Positions 1 to 6,559 are shown, counted from the first letter of the stretch. The stretch: DNA of 64,000 nt from Pseudodesulfovibrio profundus (GCF_900217235.1 NZ_LT907975.1:3013001-3077000), one strand, 5' to 3'. The notes: generated by a model not told the origin, from the letters alone. Numbers and translations are program-made.

Positions 1-520
1 GATTGAAGCGCTTGCACAGCACCTCGAATCCGACACCAAAGTGGACGCGCTGCACGTAGCCGAACGTCTTTCGCAGGGTGTGGGCTCCGTAGTTGCCGTC
101 GAGGCCAGCCTCGCGACACCAAGTCTTCACCATGCGGTTGACGGACTGGATCGTGAGCGGCTTGTTGTCCCCTTTCTGGGATCGGAACAAGTAAGCGTCA
201 TCGCAGAACGAGCCTGACGCGAGGAACCGCGTCAGTGCTGAGTGGACTGAATCGTTGACCGCAAGGACGTTTGTCTTGCCCGTCTTGGACTCCTTTACGG
301 CGATGGTGTCGTCGACGTTCTTGCCGCGCAGGTCTCCGACCTTGAGCCGCAGGAGGTCTCCGCATCGGATGCCGTTGTTGGTCGCGATCACGAAAAGCAA
401 CAGGTCACGCGGCTTGTCGTGGAGCATGTCCTTGATGGCCGAGATAGCTTCCAGGGAGCGGATGGGCTCGACGGTGATGGAACTTCCCTTGGGGGGATGA
501 TTGACGTTTCTAGGGCTCAT
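1..520 (-). CDS. Tyrosine recombinase (phage-type integrase), cut by window edge
   Basis: The frame opens at an ATG at 518-520 and stays open leftwards to base 1, so only about the first 173 residues are present. The translation has the fold and catalytic residues of a tyrosine site-specific recombinase: the first catalytic Arg in a TNNGIRCGDLL context (about residue 50), the beta-hairpin Lys in ESKTGKT, and the HTLRKTFGY box carrying the His-x-x-Arg pair. The catalytic Tyr should lie beyond the edge. It has almost no N-terminal arm-binding domain, so it is a short integrase. It probably integrates and excises the element that includes the replication genes to its right. It is transcribed away from the small gene at 672, and the repeats at 525-658 lie between them. 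Confidence 0.85.
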   Translation of the reverse strand, partial: MSPRNVNHPPKGSSITVEPIRSLEAISAIKDMLHDKPRDLLLFVIATNNGIRCGDLLRLKVGDLRGKNVDDTIAVKESKTGKTNVLAVNDSVHSALTRFLASGSFCDDAYLFRSQKGDNKPLTIQSVNRMVKTWCREAGLDGNYGAHTLRKTFGYVQRVHFGVGFEVLCKRFN

Positions 521-524
521 TTTC

Positions 525-658
525 GAATGTTAAGTATCTGCTTGGTTTTGCGTGCTTTTTTAACATTCTCAGGGTGGGTTGTTTTGAGGAGTCGATAAGT
601 CTTCAAAAACACAGTCGCTTTTCGGAGAATGTTAACTTTTGTCTAAAACTTAACATTG
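525..658. promoter_or_regulatory. Four 9-bp GAATGTTAA-type sites in an integrase control region
   Basis: GAATGTTAA is at 525-533 and 627-635. Its reverse complement TTAACATTC is at 560-568, and a one-base variant TTAACATTG is at 650-658, so orientations alternate. All four lie in the ~150 bp between the divergent starts of the integrase (520, minus) and the small basic gene (672, plus). This fits either operators of an autoregulator or arm-type/excisionase sites of the recombinase. The repeat is seen directly; the role is inferred. Confidence 0.6.
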
Positions 659-671
659 TCGAGGAGTTATC

Positions 672-839
672 GTGAACGCGAGATCGAGAAGAAAGATGCG
701 GGAATTTGAAACTTTTTTTGGGAAAAGTGCGGAAAAGCACCCCTGCGAACACAGTGTTCCGATAAATAGTAGCAAGCAGAAGGTGAAGCGGCGGGAGCGA
801 TTCAGCCTGGTGGATTTCTTTCAAGAAATGCAGCAATGA
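672..839 (+). CDS. Small basic protein (55 aa), possible excisionase or regulator
   Basis: A GTG start at 672 is preceded by a strong GAGGAG at 661-666, five bases upstream. The frame runs 55 codons to TGA at 837-839 and is followed by a GC-rich hairpin at 857-873. The product is rich in Arg and Lys, with basic clusters at the N terminus (ARSRRKMRE) and in the middle (KQKVKRRERF), and has no membrane segment. It is divergent from the integrase and shares its control region. Excisionases and control proteins of small elements are often like this, but no family is recognised, so that role is inference. The ribosome site, codon use and terminator make it likely to be a real gene. Confidence 0.55.
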   Translation: MNARSRRKMREFETFFGKSAEKHPCEHSVPINSSKQKVKRRERFSLVDFFQEMQQ

Positions 840-856
840 GCATCGCTCATCGGTTG

Positions 857-873
857 GGTGGGCGTTGCCCACC
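857..873 (+). terminator. Hairpin after the small basic gene
   Basis: GGTGGGC and GCCCACC (7-bp stem, 3-base loop) lie 17 bases after the stop of the preceding gene. There is no long T tract, so it is a weak or factor-assisted terminator. Confidence 0.45.
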
Positions 874-967
874 TCTTCCGGTGAGTGTGGTCATGCGCGT
901 AGCGCACAATGCTTCGTTCAATGAATTCCAATTTGTAATTTGTTAAGTTTGCTGAACGGAAATTCGA

Positions 968-1066
968 TCAATCATACCCATGCTCATCAAGTGTGACCCA
1001 AGCTGTGTTCCACTCATGGATTTTGCCGTCCATAACGCAACAAGGGCGTTCGCAGGTCATGCCCAC
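968..1066 (-). CDS. Small ORF (30-32 aa), downstream of and in frame with the CHC2 gene
   Basis: This minus-strand frame is the direct continuation of the CHC2 gene frame after its TAG at 1103-1105. It contains possible starts at GTG 1066 and ATG 1060 and ends with TGA at 968-970. The peptide contains a Cys cluster (TCERPCC) and an aromatic C-terminal half (HEWNTAWVTLDEHG), which looks coding rather than random. No clear ribosome site is visible. It may be a separate micro-gene, or a former C-terminal extension cut off by the stop codon. Low confidence. Confidence 0.3.
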   Translation of the reverse strand: MGMTCERPCCVMDGKIHEWNTAWVTLDEHGYD

Positions 1067-1102
1067 AAACGCCCATTCTCGATTGTTGTTATCAGAAGCT
1101 GG

Positions 1103-1687
1103 CTACCTGAATTTGTCCACGCTTTCCCTCAGCAATGCTTCGTCCTTGATGCACTCCTTCCAATACTGCGAGCCCATCATCATGTCCTTTCTGAGCTGGC
1201 CGACGTTGATCGTTCTCCTTAAGAACGCCACGATCTCTTTCCACGATTTCGCTGAAACTTTGTCGGGCTGTCCGTTGAGAACCTTCGTGAAGTGGGATCG
1301 GCTGTAGCCAGACTGCTGCTGGTAGTATGGTGCACCCATTCGGGCCGACTTGTAGAAGGCGAAATATGCTCGGGCCTGGGCGAGAAAATCCCGGTCGTCT
1401 GCAAGCTTGCGAGTCGCTTTGTTCAAGGAATGTCGTTCGTTGTCCTCAATGTGGATGAGGTTGGCGTATGCTTCGGCGGCCTTAACGCTATCTACGCCTT
1501 CGACTTCTTTAACGAGGTTGATGGCGTTGCCTGCCCACTCGCAGGCGTGGCACCGTGCTACGCCGTTGTCGTGGTACCCCCTGAACGCGTGCTTGCCGCA
1601 GAACGGGCAGACGAGGTTGCCGCCCTTGATGGTCGAGTCGAGGCCGAGATCGGCGAAGAGTTCCTGAAAATTGATGCTTTCTAACAT
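1103..1687 (-). CDS. CHC2-type zinc-finger protein (primase-like zinc domain)
   Basis: The ATG at 1685-1687 is chosen because GGGAGG lies about six bases upstream (1691-1697, reverse strand); a longer frame to 1756 lacks a site. The 194-residue product has a primase-type zinc ribbon near its N terminus: CPFCGKHAF, then about 16 residues later CHACEWAG. This is the CHC2 pattern used by DnaG-like primases to touch template DNA. No Toprim catalytic domain follows. The rest is charged and helical, with KVSAKSWKEIVAFLRR in the C-terminal part. It is the last gene of the minus-strand replication operon after the DUF5906 helicase, so a role in priming or loading is inferred. It could instead be a regulator that borrowed the zinc finger. 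Confidence 0.75.
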   Translation of the reverse strand: MLESINFQELFADLGLDSTIKGGNLVCPFCGKHAFRGYHDNGVARCHACEWAGNAINLVKEVEGVDSVKAAEAYANLIHIEDNERHSLNKATRKLADDRDFLAQARAYFAFYKSARMGAPYYQQQSGYSRSHFTKVLNGQPDKVSAKSWKEIVAFLRRTINVGQLRKDMMMGSQYWKECIKDEALLRESVDKFR

Positions 1688-1720
1688 AGCATCCTCCCGT
1701 ATTACATATAATAGAAAAAC

Positions 1721-1864
1721 GTGAGCATGCTGGCGGACGATCCGGAAGCTGTTCACAATTCTATTTATGTGGACAGAAAGATTGTTTCGGCGCTGGAGGT
1801 TAGCCCTGACGAGGGCTACAAGGGCGACTCTCTTAATGGTTTTTTCTTTTTCGGGAAGATGTAG
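1721..1864 (+). CDS. Small ORF (47 aa), unknown
   Basis: A plus-strand frame starts at GTG 1721 (or ATG 1727) right after an in-frame stop, and ends with TAG at 1862-1864, 12 bases before a strong hairpin. The product is acidic at the N terminus (MLADDPEA) and ends in an aromatic run (NGFFFFGKM). No ribosome site is convincing. It overlaps only the unused upstream extension of the CHC2 gene. It is kept because the terminator-like hairpin immediately follows, but it may be chance. Confidence 0.25.
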   Translation: MSMLADDPEAVHNSIYVDRKIVSALEVSPDEGYKGDSLNGFFFFGKM

Positions 1865-1876
1865 ACGAAATGAAGA

Positions 1877-1906
1877 GGGGCCCCCAGATAAGTATCTGGA
1901 GGCCCC
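1877..1906. terminator. Strong hairpin between helicase and CHC2 genes
   Basis: GGGGCC(C)CCAGATA at 1877-1890 pairs with TATCTGGAGGCCCC at 1893-1906 around a two-base loop. It lies 25 bases past the helicase stop on the minus strand. T-richness is modest on both sides. It could partly terminate the helicase transcript ahead of the CHC2 gene, or serve the small plus-strand ORF. Confidence 0.6.
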
Positions 1907-1930
1907 ATTCGTGTCCTTTCGGGACTGGAT

Positions 1931-3415
1931 TTAGTCTTCGAGCAGGTCGTCAAGGTCGTCGAACCCTCTGGACTCAGGCTTGGCGATGGATTCGTCAAAG
2001 AAGTCGCCATCGTCGTCTACTTCGATGTCACGCCAGACGATCTTTCCGTTGATCTTGTCCTGGAAGATCTTTCTGGCCGCGTCGCGGCTGGGAAGGATGA
2101 AGCTCTGTTTCCCTTTTACCTTCCTGTAAGTGAAGCCGAACAGCTTTTTGACCTCCTGGGTCATTTTCGTCACTCCGCCGACTTCGCCTTTGCCTACGAA
2201 CACGCCGAGCTCATTGGATTTTTTTCTCCACTTCTCGTAATGTTGGAAGAAGTTGGCCGTGTGAACGGAGGCGTCCCAGGTGATGAACTCGTCCTCCTCG
2301 TCCGCGTGGAGGAAGTCAAAGGCCCATCTTTCGAACGATGGCATGTTCTCAAGTATGTCCTCTGTGAGGACGTCCGTGTGGGGCGGGTTGAAGACCAGCT
2401 TGCGGTCGACCTTCCACTCCATGAGGTAGTCCATGAACGCGGCCACGCCGCCGTTCTCGATCTGCTCCCAGAGCGGGCCGAAGTAGTTGGCGTCCATTTT
2501 CTTCTCGTCCGACACGCGGATGGCGAAGAAGCGTCGCTCGTCCATGGTGGCCGGGACGACGCGGGTTTCGTTGGAGACGAACGCGAGACGGTAGTACGTG
2601 TACGTCTCGTACGCGTCGACGCCCTTCGGCTCCACAAGCGTGCACTTGTCCGTGATCATCGACTTCAGGGTGCCCTCAGCGTGCTTGTCTCCGGCCCAGT
2701 AACCTTCCTCAGCCACGAGCAGGAGCTTGTAGACCTGGTGGGAATTGAACTTGCCGACGATCTGCTCCTGGTTCGTGATCTTGGAGTACAGGTCGCCGAG
2801 GATCGGCTGGAGGATGCCCTCAAAGACGGTGGTCTTGCCTGCTGCCTTGCCGCCCTTGATCACCAAGGCCACGTTGGGCTTCTCCCAAGGGAACTGGAGC
2901 ATGTGCGCCAGCCAGTTGATCAGGTAGCGGAAGTGCTCTTCGTTCTTATTGCACCATATGTCCTTGAGGTGAGCGACGATGAGGGAGCAGTCTCCCTTTT
3001 CGGGCTCGACCGCGTAACCGGGCCACAGAGGATAGAAACGCTCTGCGTTTTCGTTCTTGAGGCCGCGCGGGTCGAACACCGTGCACTCCTTGATGCTGCG
3101 GTGGGACCATGCGAGCCAGAACGGGGCCAGGGCCTTAGCTCTCCACTCTTTGCCTTCTTCGGTGTAGTGGGCCAGCATCACCTTCTCCCCGCGGTGGCGG
3201 AGCTTGAAGTCCCTTTCCGTGAGCGGCTTGTGGATTACTCGCCCTTCGTGGTCGGTGGCTTTCTCCATGATGCACATCTTGCCCTGGTGCATGACGACGC
3301 AGTATCGGCGGTTCATGGCTATCAGTTCCGAGATGCTGTTGTCGCTGATCCTCTTGGCTTTCTTGAGCTTCTTGATCAGCAGTTCTTCCTTTTCTGTGAT
3401 TCGATCATTTTTCAT
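1931..3415 (-). CDS. DUF5906 / NrS-1-type replicative helicase (SF3-like AAA+ ATPase)
   Basis: This 494-residue protein has the layout of the C-terminal helicase domain of NrS-1-type and D5-like phage/satellite replication proteins. A lead-in (HFRYLINWLAHMLQFP) is followed by a Walker A loop (KGGKAAGKTT, near residue 190), an acidic Walker B strand (LLLVAEEGYW), a sensor strand (RLAFVSNE) and a conserved DERRFF box after it. The C terminus is very acidic. No primase-polymerase domain is present in the chain; the CHC2 protein next door may supply the missing part. The ATG at 3413-3415 has TAGGAG upstream, and that site overlaps the stop of the preceding small gene, which indicates an operon. 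Role inferred: unwinding at the element's own origin. Confidence 0.8.
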   Translation of the reverse strand: MKNDRITEKEELLIKKLKKAKRISDNSISELIAMNRRYCVVMHQGKMCIMEKATDHEGRVIHKPLTERDFKLRHRGEKVMLAHYTEEGKEWRAKALAPFWLAWSHRSIKECTVFDPRGLKNENAERFYPLWPGYAVEPEKGDCSLIVAHLKDIWCNKNEEHFRYLINWLAHMLQFPWEKPNVALVIKGGKAAGKTTVFEGILQPILGDLYSKITNQEQIVGKFNSHQVYKLLLVAEEGYWAGDKHAEGTLKSMITDKCTLVEPKGVDAYETYTYYRLAFVSNETRVVPATMDERRFFAIRVSDEKKMDANYFGPLWEQIENGGVAAFMDYLMEWKVDRKLVFNPPHTDVLTEDILENMPSFERWAFDFLHADEEDEFITWDASVHTANFFQHYEKWRKKSNELGVFVGKGEVGGVTKMTQEVKKLFGFTYRKVKGKQSFILPSRDAARKIFQDKINGKIVWRDIEVDDDGDFFDESIAKPESRGFDDLDDLLED

Positions 3416-3429
3416 TTAATGATCTACTC

Positions 3430-3647
3430 CTACAATCTTGTTATTGAGCTGCGGTCCGGCAGTTGGACAACCCAGTGCCGAATCGCCGTTCCCTGGATCT
3501 GGACGCCTTCGTCCGTCAGGGAGCGTACATGATGAAGCTGGTGCCAGGTTGGCCGTCCTGGGCAGCTTCGGGTCTTGCCGTCAGATTCCGTATTCGATTG
3601 TCAAAGAGCCATGAGGAGAAAAATTTTTCGGGTGTGATCCCCTCCAT
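3430..3647 (-). CDS. Small operon-leader gene (~72 aa) that needs a -1 frameshift
   Basis: From ATG 3645-3647 a minus-strand frame reads 43 residues (starting MEGITPEKFF, ending SFIMYAP) to TGA at 3516-3518. The -1 frame overlaps this end and continues with good codon use through TDEGVQIQGTAIRHWVV to TAG at 3430-3432, but has no start codon of its own. A -1 slip at the CCC just before the TGA would join them into one ~72-residue protein. The final stop lies inside the ribosome site of the helicase gene 15 bases on, so this is the operon's first gene. No family is recognised. It may be a frameshifted gene, a programmed frameshift, or a sequence error. Confidence 0.42.
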
Positions 3648-3676
3648 TTCTCAAGATTGGACTTTTGGGGCCAATT

Positions 3677-3692
3677 GGTAAACGCGCTTACC
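3677..3692. promoter_or_regulatory. Operator-like palindrome between divergent small genes
   Basis: GGTAA at 3677-3681 and TTACC at 3688-3692 flank ACGCGC, giving a 16-bp dyad. A further GGGTAAACG, matching one arm, is at 3782-3790. The dyad sits between the minus-strand replication operon (start 3647) and the plus-strand small gene (start 3715), where a lysogeny-type repressor would bind. Function inferred. Confidence 0.4.
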
Positions 3693-3714
3693 CAAAAAAA
3701 GTGGGAGAAATGTA

Positions 3715-3864
3715 GTGCCGATGACCGCCGAACTCATCCGTCTCGCGATTGAGCTTCTTTGTAACACGGAGCAGGGGGGCTGGGTAAACGTACTCATCGA
3801 AATAAAGTTTAATAAAGTCGTGTTCGTGTGGTCGGGGGCATCTCGTCATCAAAAGGCATTATAG
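3715..3864 (+). CDS. Small protein (49 aa), unknown, divergent from replication operon
   Basis: GTG at 3715 has GGGAG at 3703-3707 eight bases upstream; the in-frame ATG at 3721 would be too far. The frame ends with TAG at 3862-3864. The product begins with an amphipathic helix (TAELIRLAIELL) followed by a hydrophobic beta-like stretch (WVNVLIEIKF) and a basic tail. No family is recognised. Its position opposite the replication operon, with a dyad between, suggests an anti-repressor, immunity or control role, but this is inference only. Confidence 0.4.
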   Translation: MPMTAELIRLAIELLCNTEQGGWVNVLIEIKFNKVVFVWSGASRHQKAL

Positions 3865-3915
3865 CAAGCCACCACCCATCATTAAACGCGAGTTGAGTAG
3901 AAAAGTTGGAGAGTG

Positions 3916-3937
3916 CGCCGAGAGCTTGCTCTCGGCG
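3916..3937. repeat. Perfect 10-bp inverted repeat
   Basis: CGCCGAGAGC at 3916-3925 pairs with GCTCTCGGCG at 3928-3937 around TT. It starts a ~770-bp gene-free stretch and lies 51 bases after the stop of the small gene at 3715. It may terminate that gene, although no T tract follows. Confidence 0.6.
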
Positions 3938-4157
3938 TGGGCAGGAGGGCGCTACGTTCGAACGAGCGGAGCGCGGTGGCTCGAAACTTGAGCGCGATTG
4001 TCTTTGATCATGGTCGTGCGATTTGGAGTGTTCAAGGGGACGCGTGTGGGTGAGTGTGTTTGTCGACTAAATAAGGTTGGTCGAGTGGCTGCGTGAGGCG
4101 TCGCGTGAGGGCGCGTAGGGCGCGCGTAGGGAGCGGGGGCGCGTTTCGAGTGAATTT

Positions 4158-4183
4158 CATGGCGACGACGAGTCGTCGCCATG
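4158..4183. repeat. Perfect 12-bp inverted repeat
   Basis: CATGGCGACGAC at 4158-4169 pairs with GTCGTCGCCATG at 4172-4183 around GA. No gene borders it and no T tract follows. It may be a structural element of a non-coding RNA or of an origin, together with the skewed block immediately to its right. Confidence 0.55.
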
Positions 4184-4199
4184 ACGCAAGCGTGAGTGG

Positions 4200-4610
4200 T
4201 GCTTTGGAAGCTTTTTTCTCCTATTGAAAAGTTTGTTTTTCTGAAGAACGATAGGCTTATTAGAAAGTGGAAATAGTGGTTCTTCTGGATAGAGCTATAG
4301 AATGATTGAGTTTTATTGATGGAGAAGGTGGAATTTTTTGGAGGGGGATGTGGAAGAAGTGGAAGGGAAAGCGTGAGGTGCACGAAAGGGGTGGGGGGGG
4401 AAACGTGTGTCCACTTTGAAGGGAGCAAGGAGAGAGTGATTGTGTATGAATTAGGAGGTAATGGAGAAAGTGGTAGTAGGGGTAGGTGTGTATAGGCAGT
4501 TGAGATGGTTTGAGGATTTTCCGAGAGGAAGTGGTTGTTGATCAATGGCGGAGTGGTTGGAGTGGTATGGGGTATATGAAGAGGCGTGAATTCCCCTCCA
4601 AATGAGCCTA
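4200..4610. other. Gene-free G-rich, C-poor block with RAGTGG repeats; possible element origin
   Basis: The plus strand is strikingly poor in C (about nine C in 4321-4500) and rich in G and A, unlike anything else in the window. Related hexamers recur in one orientation: AAAGTGG 4264, TAGTGG 4274, AAGGTGG 4325, GAAGTGG 4356, AAAGTGG 4467, GAAGTGG 4528, GAGTGG 4551 and 4560. Long minus-strand frames here are rich in Pro, Thr and Ser and are by-products of the skew. One-strand skew with iteron-like repeats near a helicase gene suggests a replication origin or R-loop-forming region; a structured RNA is an alternative. Confidence 0.35.
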
Positions 4611-4692
4611 CCTATCGTGGGGAGACGAAAGCAACCATAGCCCCCTTCTTTGCGTTTGGGGTGTACGAAACCCAAAGGGCGAGATAACGACG

Positions 4693-4723
4693 TCTCCTTG
4701 AATCTCAAGCTAAAACAAGGAGA
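4693..4723 (+). promoter_or_regulatory. Leader hairpin hiding the MucR-family ribosome site
   Basis: TCTCCTTG (4693-4700) is exactly complementary to CAAGGAGA (4716-4723) with a 15-base loop. The second arm contains the AAGGAG ribosome site for the start at 4729. The start would be exposed only when the stem opens, for example by a bound protein or an RNA. Pairing is seen; control is inferred. Confidence 0.5.
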
Positions 4724-4728
4724 TGAGC

Positions 4729-5172
4729 ATGAGTCACATTGAGAACGCCCTTAAGGTCGTGGAGGCGCAGGCCGGGGTCAGGCCGATGACTGCCGACGAG
4801 GCCTGCGAGATGGTCAAGAGCCTGAGCGACAGGCTTCGGAAGATCGCTGATGGGTACATTGAGCCTCCCAGGCAGGAGCCGCCTTGCGATCCCAGGCGGG
4901 CGATCAGGAACAAGTCCATCGTGTGCCTGGAGTGCGGTCGGACGTTCAAGGCCCTTTCGAAGAAGCACCTTGAGTCGCACGGGCTGACGCCGGACGAGTA
5001 CCGCGCTAAGTGGGGCTACAAGAAGCGGGCTCCGCTATCTTGCAGGGAGACGGCCAAGGCGCGGTCTGAGCGGATGAAGGAGATGAAGCTCTGGACGCGG
5101 ACGGGCAAGAAGCCCGACGACAAGGAGAAGCCCACCAAGGTCAAAGCCAAGGGTGCTCCCAAAGATGCCTAA
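4729..5172 (+). CDS. MucR/Ros-family zinc-finger transcriptional regulator
   Basis: This 147-residue protein has the MucR/Ros signature in its middle: a CLECGRTF pair of Cys, then KKHLESH for the His ligands, followed by LTPDEYRAKWG. That gives the Ros Cys-Cys-His-His type finger and the trailing helix. Members bind AT-rich DNA and often silence horizontally acquired genes or their own promoter. The N-terminal third is helical; the C terminus is a Lys-rich tail. The ATG at 4729 is preferred over ATG 4723 because AAGGAG at 4717-4722 would be too close to the latter. It has its own terminator. Lying between the skewed block and DUF2958, it is likely the element's regulator. Confidence 0.88.
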   Translation: MSHIENALKVVEAQAGVRPMTADEACEMVKSLSDRLRKIADGYIEPPRQEPPCDPRRAIRNKSIVCLECGRTFKALSKKHLESHGLTPDEYRAKWGYKKRAPLSCRETAKARSERMKEMKLWTRTGKKPDDKEKPTKVKAKGAPKDA

Positions 5173-5177
5173 GCAGG

Positions 5178-5216
5178 AAGGCCCGACGCGATCGCATCGG
5201 GCCTTTTCGTTTTTTA
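5178..5216 (+). terminator. Intrinsic terminator of the MucR-family gene
   Basis: AAGGCCCGA (5178-5186) pairs with TCGGGCCTT (5197-5205), followed by TTTTCGTTTTTT. It starts six bases after the stop codon. Confidence 0.9.
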
Positions 5217-5305
5217 AGGGCCGAGCAGGGGCGGACGCTCCTAGCTCGGCATGATTCTCCAACTTGCGAAGCAGCCGCGCCCTGGCGGCGCGGCAGGAGC
5301 ACAAC

Positions 5306-5632
5306 ATGACGATCAAGAGCAAAGGCTTGGTGCCGAGGATGCCCAGGCTGTACGATACCGAGGACACGCCCGCCGACGAGAAGCTGATCTGGGCGCACTT
5401 CTTCATCGGCGACTCCCACTGGTACGCCGCCGAGTTCGACGGCAAGGACACGTTCTTCGGCTACGCGGTCCTGAACGGCGACATGATGAACTCGGAGTGG
5501 GGATACTTCTCGCTGGCGGAGCTGACCGAGCTCAGGGTGGGGCCGTTAGTGGTTTGCATCGAGGACAGGTGGTTGGTTCGTGAGTTCAGAGAGGTCATGG
5601 ATGAACGGCACGGAGGTGGATGGCTTGGCTGA
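5306..5632 (+). CDS. DUF2958 domain protein
   Basis: The ATG at 5306 has AGGAG at 5295-5299. The 108-residue product matches the DUF2958 pattern: LYDTEDTPADEKLIWAHFF near the N terminus, then WYAAEFDG, FFGYAVLNGDMMNSEWGYFS and LAELTELR. DUF2958 proteins are small cytosolic proteins common on plasmids, conjugative elements and phages; their biochemical role is not established. It follows the MucR-family terminator and so is probably transcribed separately, as accessory cargo of the integrated element. The last residues (DERHGGGWLG) overlap a short alternative frame, so the exact C terminus is uncertain. Confidence 0.8.
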   Translation: MTIKSKGLVPRMPRLYDTEDTPADEKLIWAHFFIGDSHWYAAEFDGKDTFFGYAVLNGDMMNSEWGYFSLAELTELRVGPLVVCIEDRWLVREFREVMDERHGGGWLG

Positions 5633-5684
5633 GGGGTGGAGGAAATACGCGTCAAAGTAGCCTAGGCTTGGGGAGACCTGCAAT

Positions 5685-5750
5685 ATGGGCCTGTGTCGGA
5701 ACAAGGTCAGGCGGTTTGCAGATGTGATCGCGGAAGTGAAAGAGGGGTGA
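5685..5750 (+). CDS. Micro-ORF (21 aa), unknown
   Basis: ATG 5685 is preceded by GGGGAG at 5670-5675 and runs 21 codons to TGA 5748-5750. The peptide is basic, then amphipathic (RRFADVIAEVKEG). It sits 53 bases after the DUF2958 gene. Short and without recognised relatives, it is reported only because of the ribosome site and helix-like composition. Confidence 0.25.
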   Translation: MGLCRNKVRRFADVIAEVKEG

Positions 5751-5843
5751 AGCGTTTTGCTTCGAGTCGTTCATTGACACCAAGTAGATACCTCCCGTAT
5801 GACGAGCCGGCGAAATACATTGAAGAATCATCAAGGTGACATC

Positions 5844-6428
5844 ATGAAACGTATCTGTGTTTATCTCGGCTCTAATCCCGGTTTTGACGAAGCCTATGCG
5901 GAAGCAACCAAGGCATTGGCGAAAGAACTGGCAGCCCGTGGCATCGGATTGGTGTATGGAGGCTCCAGCTCAGGCCTTATGGGCCTGCTGGCCAACACCT
6001 GTCTTGAGGCTGGAGGCGAAGTCGTCGGCGTCATCCCGGAATTGTTGGTGGAGAAAGAGGTCGCCCACAACGGCTTGACCGAGCAGCATGTGGTCAACTC
6101 CATGCACCAGCGCAAGCAACTCATGGCCGACCTGTCCGACGGCTTCATCGCCCTGCCCGGTGGCATCGGCACGCTGGAAGAATTTTTTGAGGTTTTAACG
6201 TGGAACCAACTAGGGTACCACGCTAAACCGTGCGGATTGCTTGATGTGAAGGGCTACTACACCTGCCTTGCGGAGCACATGGATCGTATGGTCCTGAACG
6301 GATTCCTTGTGCAGGAACACCGCCGCATGGTCCTTACCGATGCCACTGCTAGTGGACTGCTGAATCAGTTCGAGACCTATGATCCACCTCAGGTGGACAA
6401 GTGGATTGAGAAAAAGAAGGGGCTATGA
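5844..6428 (+). CDS. LOG-family protein (TIGR00730 type), intact copy
   Basis: The start ATG 5844 has AAGGTGA upstream and matches the usual family start (MKRICVYLGS). The 194-residue product carries both LOG signatures: YGGSSSGLMG (about residues 39-48) and PGGIGTLEEFFEVLTW (about 105-120). Characterised family members are Rossmann-fold nucleoside-5'-monophosphate phosphoribohydrolases that release the base from AMP or cytokinin ribotides. From about base 6180 onward the codon use becomes more AT-rich, and this same 3' section is repeated, diverged, at 10590-12198. That suggests the 3' end was supplied by an incoming element while the 5' part is native. No strong terminator follows. Confidence 0.88.
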   Translation: MKRICVYLGSNPGFDEAYAEATKALAKELAARGIGLVYGGSSSGLMGLLANTCLEAGGEVVGVIPELLVEKEVAHNGLTEQHVVNSMHQRKQLMADLSDGFIALPGGIGTLEEFFEVLTWNQLGYHAKPCGLLDVKGYYTCLAEHMDRMVLNGFLVQEHRRMVLTDATASGLLNQFETYDPPQVDKWIEKKKGL

Positions 6429-6559
6429 TCTGCGGAGGAATATACTTACCTCCCTTTAGTCGCAACATACGCGGCCCTGCATGAGAAAGGTCAAACGGCT
6501 TGAAATTATGAGAGTGAGAGGGGCGGGTGTGTGGAGCAGCAACAAGCAGCCCATTGTAA

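Noticed and set aside
2240..3532. 430-aa plus-strand ORF antisense to the helicase
   Set aside because: It mirrors the helicase codons, and its Val/Leu/Arg-rich composition is a shadow of a GC-rich gene; the minus-strand frame has clear helicase motifs.
3463..3681. 72-aa plus-strand ORF opposite the operon-leader gene
   Set aside because: It lacks a ribosome site and overlaps the better supported minus-strand small gene.
3952..4545. 197-aa minus-strand ORF in the G-rich block
   Set aside because: Low-complexity Pro/Thr/Ser sequence results from the C-poor plus strand; there is no ribosome site or recognisable domain.
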